Source of the DNA: Strigamia acuminata
Lineage: Eukaryota > Arthropoda > Chilopoda > Geophilomorpha > Linotaeniidae
Assembly: GCA_949358305.1 (NCBI GenBank)
Contig: CASHSZ010000007.1
Location: forward strand, 62,001-126,000
DNA: 64,000 bases
Direction: 5' to 3'
A model generated the notes under the pieces. That model was not told the origin of the DNA and did not search any database. It worked only from the letters and a program-made list of their open reading frames with translations. Shown here one piece after another: positions 11,446 to 21,041 of the stretch; position 1 is the stretch's first letter, and each line of letters opens with the position of its first letter. The position numbers and the translations under genes are program-made.

Positions 11446-12433
11446 ACTCCAGTTTACTTCTTCAATTTTAAGTGCAGTTTTGCTGTATGTTTTCTCCAAA
11501 CTCTGCAAAAATCTTTATCTGTACAACAGAGACTCTGAAAAGGATTAAATGCTTTAATAAAAATAGAAAATGAATATTAGTAATTTATTTATTTATAAAA
11601 AAAGATACAATTTCGAATTTTTACGTGAACATTTTAAACATTTAACTGGATTTTGCTTCAATTTTAATAAAACATATAAGACAAATGTAATGCAATAACA
11701 ATCTTAAAACATAACATAAACTAAATCACAGAGCGGAAAAGCTCTCAAAGTGGTGCGATTTCAGACTTAAAAACTCTGTTTAATATGTTTTATGTTAGCT
11801 TTCAGAGAGAGAAAACATGTTTACAATGACGAGCGAAGGTTTTCTTCACTTGTCTCACGAAAGGCCCTGAAGGTCACTTGACATTTTAAAACTAAAGAAT
11901 TGTTATGTGTAGTTCTCCAGAGCCACACATAATAATGTAGAAAATAAAAAAAGGTGAATTGAAGGTGAATTGTCAGAAATAAGACCAAGTTTAATCAGAC
12001 CTTATTAGTCATGTAACTCACATGTCTGTGAATTTTGCAATTTTGTTTAAAAATTCAATTAAATAATAAAGCAATAAATAGTTGTAGTTGTTTATTCTTA
12101 GAAACACAATTCCACTTTCATAAAACAATTGACAAATAAGGATAATAGAAATGGGAAAATATAAATTGTTAATTTAATATTTCCTTTTTTATTTAAATTG
12201 AAAAAGGGAAATTAGCATTTCTTAATATCACTGACAAATAGTTGGCATTTCTTAATACAATTGAATAATGCGTTTCATAATACTATTGTAAAATGCATTT
12301 GATAATAAAATAAATTAAATGGATGGGTAAAAATCTAATTTGATGGAACACACATTTAATTGACCTCATTTTTATTTTAAATAAACAACTGCTCTCTAAT
12401 TTAAAAAGTGAACAAATGATGAAATGGGAGCTT
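11446..12433. other. AT-rich intergenic DNA
   Basis: No coding frame is seen. The only structure is the dispersed repeat listed at 11971-12130 and simple AT-rich runs. Confidence 0.6.
11971..12130 (+). repeat. dispersed repeat family A, copy 1
   Basis: Begins TGTCAGAAATAAGACCAAGTTTA and includes ACATGTCTGTGAATTTTGCA. The first ~115 bp recur in direct orientation at 14256-14384 and partly inverted at 17671-17745. The last ~40 bp, around TTCTTAGAAACACAATTCCA, recur inverted near 19083-19115. The spacing of direct and inverted copies suggests ends of a non-autonomous transposon, now broken up. Confidence 0.6.
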
Positions 12434-12441
12434 CAATCCAT

Positions 12442-12510
12442 GTGAATCATGGATTCATCCATGATTCATCCATGATTCATCCATGATTCATGGATGAATC
12501 CATGATTCAC
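12442..12510. promoter_or_regulatory. 19-bp-arm hairpin with 11-bp repeats, upstream of a TATA box
   Basis: Arms 12442-12460 (GTGAATCATGGATTCATCC) and 12492-12510 are perfect inverse complements. The 31-bp centre repeats an 11-bp unit, ATTCATCCATG. The structure ends 17 bp before a TATA box and 62 bp before the next ATG. It could form a cruciform or hold clustered sites for a dimeric regulator; it could also be only a decayed simple repeat. Confidence 0.6.
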
Positions 12511-12527
12511 AAAGCAACAAACTGTAA

Positions 12528-12535
12528 TATATATA
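12528..12535 (+). promoter_or_regulatory. TATA box for the 159-codon gene
   Basis: TATATATA 45 bp upstream of the ATG at 12573. Transcription starting about 30 bp further on would give a very short 5' leader. Confidence 0.45.
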
Positions 12536-12572
12536 GCTCAACATTATTTCACCTCTTCAGAACGTTTCCTAA

Positions 12573-13052
12573 ATGCAGAACATGACGACAGATAATTCTC
12601 AGCACACGTGCATCTTAGGCGATACCCAGCTTCACCAGGGCAATAACGATACACCCAATAACCCATGCGGAATCAAAGATTGTGATCTTCATCTTTTTTG
12701 TTTATGGCAAAGATATTTTGAATCCAATCCATACAGTAATATGTCAGACAGTAGCATTGACTCGATTATTGAAGCAGTTTTGAGGAAGTTCGAGAAAGAA
12801 TTCTACTCCCCGTCAACACAGACCCCCACAATTACGAATCCTAATGCTGAACAACTGACAAGTTCAACAGGCAGTCAACAGGATGCAGCAACACCACTCA
12901 ATCACAGTTGTGTGGCTACACAACTGTGTTTGGAACCTTACGTCCCGATGGCCTTATTGGACGATATTAGCGCTGCTAGAGATAAATTGACGGCAGCCAT
13001 ATTTGCGCTAGAACGTTTTTACAAGGCGAATCCATCTGTTTCCTCACATTAA
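12573..13052 (+). CDS. hypothetical protein, 159 aa
   Basis: Not recognised. The frame is intact from an ATG 45 bp after a TATA box to a TAA, and AT-rich 3' DNA follows. The protein is polar and rich in Asn, Thr, Ser and Gln. It has six cysteines in the first half and near residue 115, including CGIKDCDLHLFC (about residues 33-44), which could bind metal or form disulphides. Two predicted amphipathic stretches lie near residues 60-75 (DSIIEAVLRKFEKEF) and 125-150 (LLDDISAARDKLTAAIFAL). There is no signal peptide or membrane segment. The last helix could dimerise. Codon use and length support a real gene, but it has no assigned function. Confidence 0.5.
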   Translation: MQNMTTDNSQHTCILGDTQLHQGNNDTPNNPCGIKDCDLHLFCLWQRYFESNPYSNMSDSSIDSIIEAVLRKFEKEFYSPSTQTPTITNPNAEQLTSSTGSQQDAATPLNHSCVATQLCLEPYVPMALLDDISAARDKLTAAIFALERFYKANPSVSSH

Positions 13053-13594
13053 CAACCTAAATGTCCTGTCCTGTATTTCCTCTTTTATGTATTTATATAT
13101 ATATATTTTATATATTTTACGTAATGTATTATTAAAATTTCTGCTTGTAATTTCATGTTTTCTAAATAATTATAATGTAAGTAAATGTGATGTAAAATTT
13201 GTATTTACTTGAATTAAAATTGGGATAGTTAGGCTTATAGGACATCTCATTTCTCTCTTCGTTTTTTTTCAGAACAAAATCTTTTTAGCACCCCGTTTTT
13301 TCACACACATAAACCCTTGACTCCAAAAATTTTTTTTCCGAATTGCAAAGTTTAAGTCTAAACTGTTATCAGATTGGGCAGTATCCAAGGCCCCACGCGT
13401 CTAAGGGCCCGGAAAAATATTTTTTTAACTAATTCAAACTAATTTCAACACGTATTTACAGGAAAAGTCAGCAGGAAGAGGAAAACAATTAGATACTTTG
13501 AATAATTTTACACAAATCCTAGATAGCGTATTAAAAAGTCTGACGTTTTCTTTTGCATTGAATAGAAGCGACGGCTAAACACTTAACATTCACG
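13053..13594. other. intergenic DNA
   Basis: AT-rich, with a TA-dinucleotide run at about 13092-13112. No gene or clear promoter is seen. Confidence 0.5.
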
Positions 13595-14068
13595 ATGCTG
13601 GCCTTGATTATACTCGAGTTTGCTTCGTCCTTTTTAACTCTGTGCACCCTGTTTGTGGCAAGACTGCAGGAATATTACCAATCGACGGAAGAGGAAAAGA
13701 GAGCTCAAATAGGAACCCCGAGAGACATACCGTTGAATCAATTTAAAATTTCTGTGTCGGACGAAGGAGTAAGGTCTGTTCATTACGAAATGGTGCCCCG
13801 AGGAGTGCGGGTGGCGCCTGAGGAACGAGACTGGGCCATTGGACGGGGCCGAGCAGTTGGTAGATATGGCCCGACCCCAAGACCGGGTAGAATCATCGCT
13901 GAAGTGGCTCCGTCAAACCCACGTGAAACGATATCAGTAGAGCGGAGGAGGCAGGAGCACCGACAAGAGGAAGAGCGGATCCAGATCGAGCAAGACGATG
14001 CTCTGGCCGCCTATGAGCTAGCCTTGGAGGAGGAAGAAGAAGACTATCTGTGGGGGCAGGAACAATAG
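13595..14068 (+). CDS. hypothetical membrane-anchored acidic protein, 157 aa
   Basis: Not recognised. Residues 1-23 (MLALIILEFASSFLTLCTLF) are a strongly hydrophobic N-terminus that would act as a signal peptide or signal anchor. The middle holds a basic, Gly/Arg/Pro-rich stretch (about 70-105). From about residue 110 the protein is highly charged and likely helical (ERRRQEHRQEEERIQIEQ), ending in an acidic tail with a run of six Glu and a Trp near the C-terminus. AATAAA signals follow at about 14187. The gene is clearly more GC-rich than its flanks, which supports coding. A type II membrane protein with a coiled-coil tail is the best reading; no family is assigned. Confidence 0.5.
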   Translation: MLALIILEFASSFLTLCTLFVARLQEYYQSTEEEKRAQIGTPRDIPLNQFKISVSDEGVRSVHYEMVPRGVRVAPEERDWAIGRGRAVGRYGPTPRPGRIIAEVAPSNPRETISVERRRQEHRQEEERIQIEQDDALAAYELALEEEEEDYLWGQEQ

Positions 14069-14255
14069 AAGAATAGTATGTGTTTCCAAGTGTAAATCCA
14101 AAATACGAGTAGCTTCTGTGTTATGTTTCTCCAGTGTTATAAACGTAAACCTCTGTTTAAATCGTGGATAACTAATTGAGATTACAATAAATAAATTATT
14201 AAATCGATTTTTGCATTACTGATTCTTTTACTCCTTAACCTGATGTGCAAGCACG

Positions 14256-14384
14256 TGTCAGAAATAAGACCAAGTTTAGTCAGACCTTATTAGTCATGTA
14301 ACTCTCATGTCTGTGAATTTTGCAATTCCATTTAAAAGTTCAATTAAATAATAAAACAATAATAAATAGTTGTAGTAGTTTATT
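14256..14384 (+). repeat. dispersed repeat family A, copy 2
   Basis: Direct copy of 11971-12090: starts TGTCAGAAATAAGACCAAG and ends with AAATAATAAAACAATAATAAATAG. About 35 bp of it (CTGTGAATTTTGCAATTCCA onward) is the exact inverse complement of 17671-17705. Confidence 0.7.
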
Positions 14385-15564
14385 CATTGCAATATTCATT
14401 GACATGAAAAAAAAGTGTGTTTTTTTTAGACAGATAAGTGAATTACTGTACATAAAAACGTCAATTTTGCATATTTTAAAATGAAGGATGTATAATTTAA
14501 CATAAAAAATGCATAAATTAACAAAAAATGCAAAAATTGACACGAAAAATGTATAATTTCACGTGACAAATGCATTTTGACTCGCAAAATGCAGTTTTTA
14601 CACGCAAAATGCCTTTATGACACAAAAATACATTTTTTGACAAAAGGAAAAATCACATTTTCGGCATTGATAAATCACTTTTAAGTGTATAATTGTATAA
14701 CTTTACACTTTTTTCCTTGATATCAATTTTGGCAGGTTAAATATGCATTTGTGCATGTAAAAATGCATTTTTGCTGTTAATATAAGATTTTTTTTTAAAG
14801 TAATGCAATTTTGCAGGTTAAAATGTGTTTTGCAAGTAAAAATGCATTTCTACACCTAAAATGAATTGGTGCTGTCGAGCAGACTTTACTTCACTTCACT
14901 TCACGCTAGTTTGAAGGCCAGGTGTAATTTGCAGGATAACATGCATACGGTCAACCGGATTGACGTCTTAAGTCGTCTTTCGATAATTTCATACATTAGA
15001 AACGTGCCTTGTAAATAAAAGGATGAATTCAAAGTGTGTTATTAATGTTTTAATATATTTTTTATATTAATTACAAATCATTTATATATTCTTAACCAAT
15101 TAATCGAGCATTCCTCAATATTATAACGCAATGTTTACTAGTTTTTCCGCTTGTTTTTATCAAACAATTCGCACCTAAAACGACATATTTATTAATTTAT
15201 TTATTTACATATTTTTGTTTTTTCTTGTAAAATATATATTTTTTAAATTTTCGTTATCTAATTGGCATTTCCAAAGAATAAAATGGATTTTTAAGTGCAA
15301 AATCCACATATATTTCGTATATCCGCTTCAAAAGAACGTCTATACCCATTTGTTTCGGATCGGTAACGACGATAAATCTAATTCCTGAAATAAAAAAGCG
15401 AAAGAAAGAAATAAAATACAAATTTGGGATCAAATCTAACCAGTTAATATCTGAAAACAATGAACTTTGAACGTGTCTGCTTCCAAAACTTCGATTCCTG
15501 ACGACTGCACTTCTGGGTTCAGTTGCGACGCAAAGCCGTACAATCTGTTAACGAAAAATTACTG
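14385..15564. other. AT-rich non-coding DNA with degenerate TGCATTTT-type repeats
   Basis: Between about 14470 and 14860 the motif AAAATGCA or its complement recurs many times at irregular 20-30 bp spacing, mostly with CAC or TAC before it, like a worn minisatellite. Two short minus frames here are low-complexity and unconvincing. The rest is AT-rich. Confidence 0.5.
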
Positions 15565-16123
15565 TGAACTTTGCTCTGCAACAAAGTTCAATTTTACCCC
15601 TTAATTACTCTGTATTTGTAGATTTAGGCCCAGTTTACAACAACTGAGTCGTTTGGCCATTTTTTTTTCATCGATTACTTTTTTTGGGGGCGTTTTCCTG
15701 GATGGATAAGTTCTATTTCAGGTTTGGCCTTGCTTGTCACCTGCTCAGGCCGTAGCAGAAATGTGTATGTGACAGAAATTGCTAATACAATTTCTGCAGT
15801 TGATCACATGGCTGTTTTTATCCTATCACGAATTAGCAAAATTGGATTAACCAATGGCACGAATTAAGTTTTTATCAATTATGACTCACTATTTTCGTGC
15901 GTCATCTAGTTGCATTAAGCGAGGCCGTTACAATTGAGAAAAACCTTAATTCGTGTCATTTATTAATAAAATTTTGCTAATACGAAATATGATTTAAAAA
16001 CCAGCCATGTGAATCAATTGTAGAATTTGTATTTCAAATTTGTGTAATGAATTTATTTGCTTTTTAAATATTGCAACTTTTATTGTTCTTTATTAAATTT
16101 CAATTTATTTAGTTTTTATTGCT

Positions 16124-16537
16124 TTAACCCTTCCCAATCCAACCTAGGGTCAATTTTGACCTCCAAAAATGTTTTTATTTTTTTTCTCATTGCATTCAAA
16201 GGTAGTGAGTAAACAAAGGAATTTTTTTTGAAAATTTTTATTTGCAATTTTTTAATCTATTATTTTTTTATTGTTTGTTATGATGTTCAATGCAAATACA
16301 TGAAATTTCAGAATGAAAATCCCAATAGTTTTTGAGAAAAAAATAAAATGTCAATTATTTTTGTCGCTATCTTCTGACAAATGCCGAATTGCAGAAATTT
16401 CTTCATAAACATGAAATTCTCAGAGAATAAAATCATTTTCACTCCTCATTTTGGGAAAATTTTTTTCGGCTAGGGGTTAAAAATGACCCGGGTTGGGTGA
16501 GTAAGAAATTTTTTTAAGTTGGGGCTGCGAGGGTTAA
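16124..16537 (+). mobile_element. TTAA-flanked MITE, piggyBac-like (copy 1)
   Basis: A 414-bp element bounded by TTAA on both sides, with ends TTAACCCTTCCC and CTGCGAGGGTTAA. The TTAA target and the CCCT...AGGG ends fit piggyBac-type cut-and-paste elements. Both ends also hold related internal motifs (CCTAGGGTCAATTTTGACC on the left, AAAATGACCCGGGTTGGG on the right). It has no coding capacity, so it would need a transposase from elsewhere. Confidence 0.7.
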
Positions 16538-17144
16538 GCAATGTTAAGCTTTAGAAATGAAATGCAAACTGTTTTTTTATGTATTTGAGAACTTTGCTCT
16601 GCAGCAAAGTTTAATTTTACCCCTTAATTACTCTGTATTAGTAGATTTAGGCCCAGTTTACAACAACTGAGTTGTTTGGCCATTTTTTTTTTCATCGATT
16701 ACTTTTTTTTGGGGTGTTTTCCTGGATGGATAAGTTCTATTTCAGGTTTGGCCTTCCTTGCCACCTGCTCAGGCCGTAGCAGAAATGTGTATGTGACAGA
16801 AATTTCTAATACAATTTCTGCAGTTGATCACATGACTGTTTTATCCTATCACGAATTAGCAAAATTAAATTAACCAATGGCACGAATTAAGTTTTTATCA
16901 ATTATGACTACATATTTTCGTGCGTCATCTATGCATTAAGCGAAGCCATTACAATTGAGAAAAACCTTAATTCGTGTCATTTATTAATAAAATTTTGCTA
17001 ATACGAAATATGATTTAACAACCAGCCATGTGAATCAATTGTAGAATTTGTATTTCAAATTTGTGTAATGAATTTATTTGCTTTTTAAATATTGCAACTT
17101 TTATTGTTCTTTATTAAATTTCAATTTATTTAGTTTTTATTGCT

Positions 17145-17560
17145 TTAACCCTTCCCAATCCAACCTAGGGTCAATTTTGACCTCCAAAAATGTTTTTATT
17201 TTTTTTCTCATTGCATTCAAAGGTAGTGAGTAAACAAAGGAATTTTTTTTTAAAATTTTTATTTGCAATTTTTAAATCTATTATTTTTTTTATTGTTTGT
17301 TATGATGTTCAATGCAAATACATGAAATTTCAGAATGAAAATCCCAATAGTTTTTGAGAAAAAAATAAAATGTCAATTATTTTTGTCGCTATCTTCTGAC
17401 AAATGCCGAATTGCTGAAATTTCTTCATAAACATGAAATTCTCAGAGAATAAAATCATTTTCACTCCTCATTTTGGGAAAAATTTTTTTCGGCTAGGGGT
17501 TAAAAATGACCCGGGTTGGGTGAGTAAGAAATTTTTTTAAGTTGGGGCTGCGAGGGTTAA
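17145..17560 (+). mobile_element. TTAA-flanked MITE, piggyBac-like (copy 2)
   Basis: The same element in the second 1024-bp unit, with a few base changes and length differences in A/T runs. It was copied with the tandem duplication, not inserted separately. Confidence 0.7.
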
Positions 17561-17670
17561 GCAATGTTAAGCTTTAGAAATGAAATGCAAACTGTTTTTT
17601 TTATGTATTTGAGAACTTTGCTCTGCAGCAAAGTTCAATTTTACCCCTTAATTACTCTGTATTTGTAGAT

Positions 17671-17745
17671 TTAATTGAACTTTTAAATGGAATTGCAAAA
17701 TTCACAGGGATGTGAGTTACATGAATAATAAGGTCTGATTAAACT
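17671..17745 (-). repeat. dispersed repeat family A, copy 3 (inverted)
   Basis: Reads as the inverse complement of 14256-14345 (AATTGAACTTTTAAATGGAA onward). With copy 2 it forms inverted arms around the 1024-bp tandem block. Confidence 0.7.
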
Positions 17746-17799
17746 GCCATATTCATGCTGATTTCTCGTAGATGTGTACTATACTTAGATGAAAAACGC

Positions 17800-17873
17800 A
17801 AGTAAATTTAACCAATTGTCTGACTTCTAACGCCATCAGTTGATAGCATTTGACACTCGGAGGAAGAAAGTTG
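17800..17873 (+). repeat. 74-bp direct repeat, copy 1
   Basis: Matches 19145-19218 with few changes; core GACTTCTAACGCCATCAGTT and ending GGAGGAAGAAAGTTG. Its nature is unknown. Confidence 0.7.
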
Positions 17874-18356
17874 CTTAAATCTAAAATTTCTAGAAAAACA
17901 AAAACTAAACAAAAATTAAATTCATTTATTTTATGTGTTTAAAAGAAAACAAAATACTCTAAAATAAACTTCATGGTTATTAATGTAAATTATTAAAACG
18001 AAATAAAATAATTCAAATTTCAAACTCATAATTCATAATTAATGAAAAATACACGAAAATAAATAATTAAAACACCGATTCAGCTCGTTTCGCTTTATCG
18101 GGTCGGTCGTTTCTTTGCGTTGCATCGCATTTCCTGGGTGAAAAACACACAAAATACTACTTTTAAATGTATAAATGTAAATTGAATTCAAAACACATTT
18201 AGAGCAGACAGCTTAAATTCAACCAATGGGAATAAAGCTTTTGCTCATGACCAAAATTACAGGAAGGACTCTTTAATAAATACAAATGATATGTAATCAA
18301 TACATTACAAAATCCAAACTTATCAACTAACATAGCAAAGGTAAAAGAATATCCTA
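17874..18356. other. AT-rich intergenic DNA
   Basis: Runs of A and T, no gene or repeat of note. Confidence 0.5.
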
Positions 18357-18869
18357 TTAAACATTTATATTTAAATCACAACAGCATTCAAAGACCACAC
18401 ACAAACAAGATGGCTTCCTGACAACTCGCTGCGGGAGCAAGGAGTGAGAAAACGGACGGTAACAGTACCAAATGGCTGCTGCATGACTCCAAGGATCCCC
18501 CACAACAGGTAGGACACTTAATAAACACAACTGAGCACAAATGACCGCTTGAGTCGTTGCAGATCGCGCCCGGGACCTGCCACAACTTGCACGCATGTTG
18601 CGCATACTAGGGACAGCGATGATCACATAAAACGCATGTTTCAGTAGGGTTACGAGCCTCCCAAGCACCCAGCAGATGTCCATGACTAAAAACAAGGTAT
18701 ATAAATTGATAATAAGCCGCTGGGATGCACGAAATGTGTCCGAACACTCTTTTGACAGTCTCTCCTCTTCCAGTTCATTTTCGAGGCAGCCAGATGCTCC
18801 AAGCAGGTCATACAGCCCGCACAAGTGAACTGGAACGGGACAGCATTTAAATACATGTAAAAATGACAA
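18357..18869 (-). CDS. possible membrane protein or exon remnant, 170 codons
   Basis: Not recognised. An ATG-started frame lies in a patch more GC-rich than its surroundings. It encodes a Cys-rich start, an acidic stretch (ENELEEERLSKE, about residues 30-41) and two hydrophobic segments (about 55-75 and 80-95), then another near 115-130. Two other frames are also open over part of the same DNA, which weakens the case. It could be a decayed exon of a multi-pass receptor or a chance frame. Confidence 0.25.
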   Translation of the reverse strand: MSFLHVFKCCPVPVHLCGLYDLLGASGCLENELEEERLSKECSDTFRASQRLIINLYTLFLVMDICWVLGRLVTLLKHAFYVIIAVPSMRNMRASCGRSRARSATTQAVICAQLCLLSVLPVVGDPWSHAAAIWYCYRPFSHSLLPQRVVRKPSCLCVVFECCCDLNINV

Positions 18870-19721
18870 AAAAGCATTTTAAAACAACAACAAAATTATC
18901 AAAGCTCTGATATATCATTGCAGGAAGCACCTACACTGATGTTGACACAGAAAGACCCTACAAAAAGCCACTTAAAGCTGGGAAAAAATTCAGATATGTG
19001 ATAAATGAATAAATTAACTGTAAGAATGAAATTCAAAACTTTTCTTTGCATTTTCAGATAACAACTAATTCAAATTGCAATCAGTTTTATGAAAGTAGAA
19101 TTGGGTTTCTAAGTGAAAATCAGAAATCAGAAATAGACGAAAACAAGTAAATTTCGCCAATTGTCAGACTTCTAACGCCATCAGTTGAGAGCATTTGACA
19201 CTAGGAGGAAGAAAGTTGTTTCTATCTAAAAATTCTGGACAAAATTGGATGGAGAAGAGTTTAGAAACGGAAAGACTAAAGTGAAAGACTAAGAATGGGA
19301 AGAGAGCTTTTACAAAAGACATTCTTTAGGCTTATGTGCAAATTTGTATGTTGAATTATAAATTATATTTGGATTCATTCCAGCAAAATCAGGAGGGGCA
19401 TTTGGATTTGTTTTTTTTTGAATAATTAGTGAATCAGAAAAATAAAAAGTTCTTTAGCAGTGTTAGTCATAAAAGAAAATGTTTATTTTAATCTAAGGAA
19501 AGACTAATATATTTTAAATGTTCTTTAAATTATTTTTTAAGATAAAAAAGCTGACATATTTTAAATGTCGTCATTTCATTCTTTTTAATAATGGAAAGAG
19601 TATTACAGTGCAGAATATATTCTGTGGAAAAGGTTTTATGATTTCCTTTCTAGTCGCAAGAGAGAACAAATTATGCACATTTCTGCATCCAGCTTAGAAA
19701 TGCTAATTTCCCTTTTTCAAT
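18870..19721. other. intergenic DNA with scattered repeat pieces
   Basis: AT-rich. Contains the inverted piece of repeat family A near 19083-19115 and the second 74-bp direct repeat at 19145-19218. No gene is seen. Confidence 0.5.
19145..19218 (+). repeat. 74-bp direct repeat, copy 2
   Basis: Copy of 17800-17873, about 1345 bp downstream, with a handful of substitutions. Confidence 0.7.
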
Positions 19722-20627
19722 TTAAGTAGAAAAAGGCTGTTCCAATTCAATAAGTCCCTTGTCTATTAGCATTTTTCGTCTATTAGTTATTTTCTCCAAC
19801 AACTCCATGTAGATCCAGTCTTGCGCACATTCTTGCAATACCAATGTTGCTAGTGGAGAATTTGACAATAAAATATTCTGTTCCAGTTTACTCATTAGTA
19901 AGAACAAAAAACAGTAGGGAATTTTACAGCTACGCTTAACAAACGGTAACAATCTTGAAAAATCTTCGGAAAGGATAAAAATTTTTTCTTCATTCGAAAA
20001 TTTGGACCATACGAATTTTATTGCACTTTCGTTTCCGACTGTTGCAAACAACATCAACAACAGAAACTTGCTCCCCACGTCAACTGCTTCACGTTTGATG
20101 ACAGCAATCCAAAATGTTATTACTTGTACTTTGATGTTATCTGCTTGTATTTCGTTGATGATGGTGGTGAGTGCCTCGGGAACTCGTTGCCATGCAATTT
20201 TATCTTGATCTATGATGAAATACTTGAAAGCGATTTTGGATCTCGTAATCACTTTTAATTTTTCGTCTGACACCATCAGGCGTGCTGTTTTTTGATAATT
20301 TATTTTACCATGTGATGTCCACTCAGCGTATTTGTAGTGGCACATCATTTCATCCAAATTATTAAATATGTCAGATATATTAATTAGCCATTTGCGTAGT
20401 TCTATTCCAGTTAAGTTCACAATTTTAACCAACGATTGTTTTAAAAATGGAGGCAAAGGTAATTTATCCACGTTTTTAGAAATTATTGTGTCAACATCTT
20501 GCCAATTCGCGTTGGTTGCTTTAGTGGCGTTGATAGTGTAAAAAATATCGTTAGTTTTCCATAAAATTGTGGCAATTTTGATTAATGCCGCACGTTCCAG
20601 CAGTGGGACCGAAAGTGTTATTTGCAT
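19722..20627 (-). CDS. hypothetical all-helical protein, 301 aa
   Basis: Starts at ATG (20627 on the minus strand) and is intact to TAA. The protein is rich in Leu, Ile, Lys and aromatic residues, with repeated W-containing helices such as ALIKIATILWKTNDI (about residues 13-27), ITFWIAVIKREAVDVGSKFLLL and IKFVWSKFSNEEKIFIL (about 200-220). The pattern of amphipathic helices with recurrent W-x2-F/L resembles degenerate ankyrin/HEAT-like helical repeats found in large lineage-specific families of arthropods. That resemblance is from memory and is weak. There is no signal peptide and no catalytic motif. A cytoplasmic helical scaffold is a fair guess. It is transcribed away from the caspase-like gene at 21042. 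Confidence 0.55.
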   Translation of the reverse strand: MQITLSVPLLERAALIKIATILWKTNDIFYTINATKATNANWQDVDTIISKNVDKLPLPPFLKQSLVKIVNLTGIELRKWLINISDIFNNLDEMMCHYKYAEWTSHGKINYQKTARLMVSDEKLKVITRSKIAFKYFIIDQDKIAWQRVPEALTTIINEIQADNIKVQVITFWIAVIKREAVDVGSKFLLLMLFATVGNESAIKFVWSKFSNEEKIFILSEDFSRLLPFVKRSCKIPYCFLFLLMSKLEQNILLSNSPLATLVLQECAQDWIYMELLEKITNRRKMLIDKGLIELEQPFST

Positions 20628-20818
20628 TTTGCGATCGACTCTGTTTGTAGAAGCTAGAAGAATGTAAAATAGCTAGTTGTCTTTTAAACATCTTATTCAA
20701 TTTAAAAAATAGGTGAAAAAACGTGTGTTTGAGCATAATTCAATTGCAATTCCTACTGTTTAATATTTATTGAAAGTTAATTCCTATTTGCTAAAATACA
20801 ATTCAAAATTTTTGACTG

Positions 20819-20884
20819 TCAATTCAAATTTACAGAAAATTAATTCAAATTTACAGAAAATCAATTCAAATTTACAGAAATTCA
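20819..20884 (+). repeat. 21-bp minisatellite, about three units
   Basis: Unit TTCAAATTTACAGAAAATCAA repeated about three times, fading into related AATTCAA-rich DNA on both sides. It lies between the divergent genes at 20627 and 21042. The frames that cross it on both strands are repeat artefacts. Confidence 0.8.
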
Positions 20885-21041
20885 ATTTAAATTTATTGGA
20901 ATTATATTCAAGTTTATTAAAATTCAATGCAATTTTGTTGTTAATAAAAGAACCCAATGTATATAGGATAATAAACATTTTAAAAAACCGTCGACAGCTG
21001 ATTACTGGTTTTAAAAGCCTTTTGCCAGCTGGTAACCAAGC

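Larger units (their letters stand above)
15565..17672 (+). repeat. 1024-bp tandem duplication (two units plus a stub)
   Basis: Units 15565-16588 and 16589-17612 are near-identical, and 17613-17672 begins a third. Each starts with a near-palindrome, GAACTTTGCT-CTGC-AGCAAAGTTC, and contains one TTAA-flanked MITE. The third unit is cut off exactly where the inverted copy of repeat family A begins. No gene is seen; the 65-codon frame at 16676 is an accident of the repeat. Confidence 0.9.
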
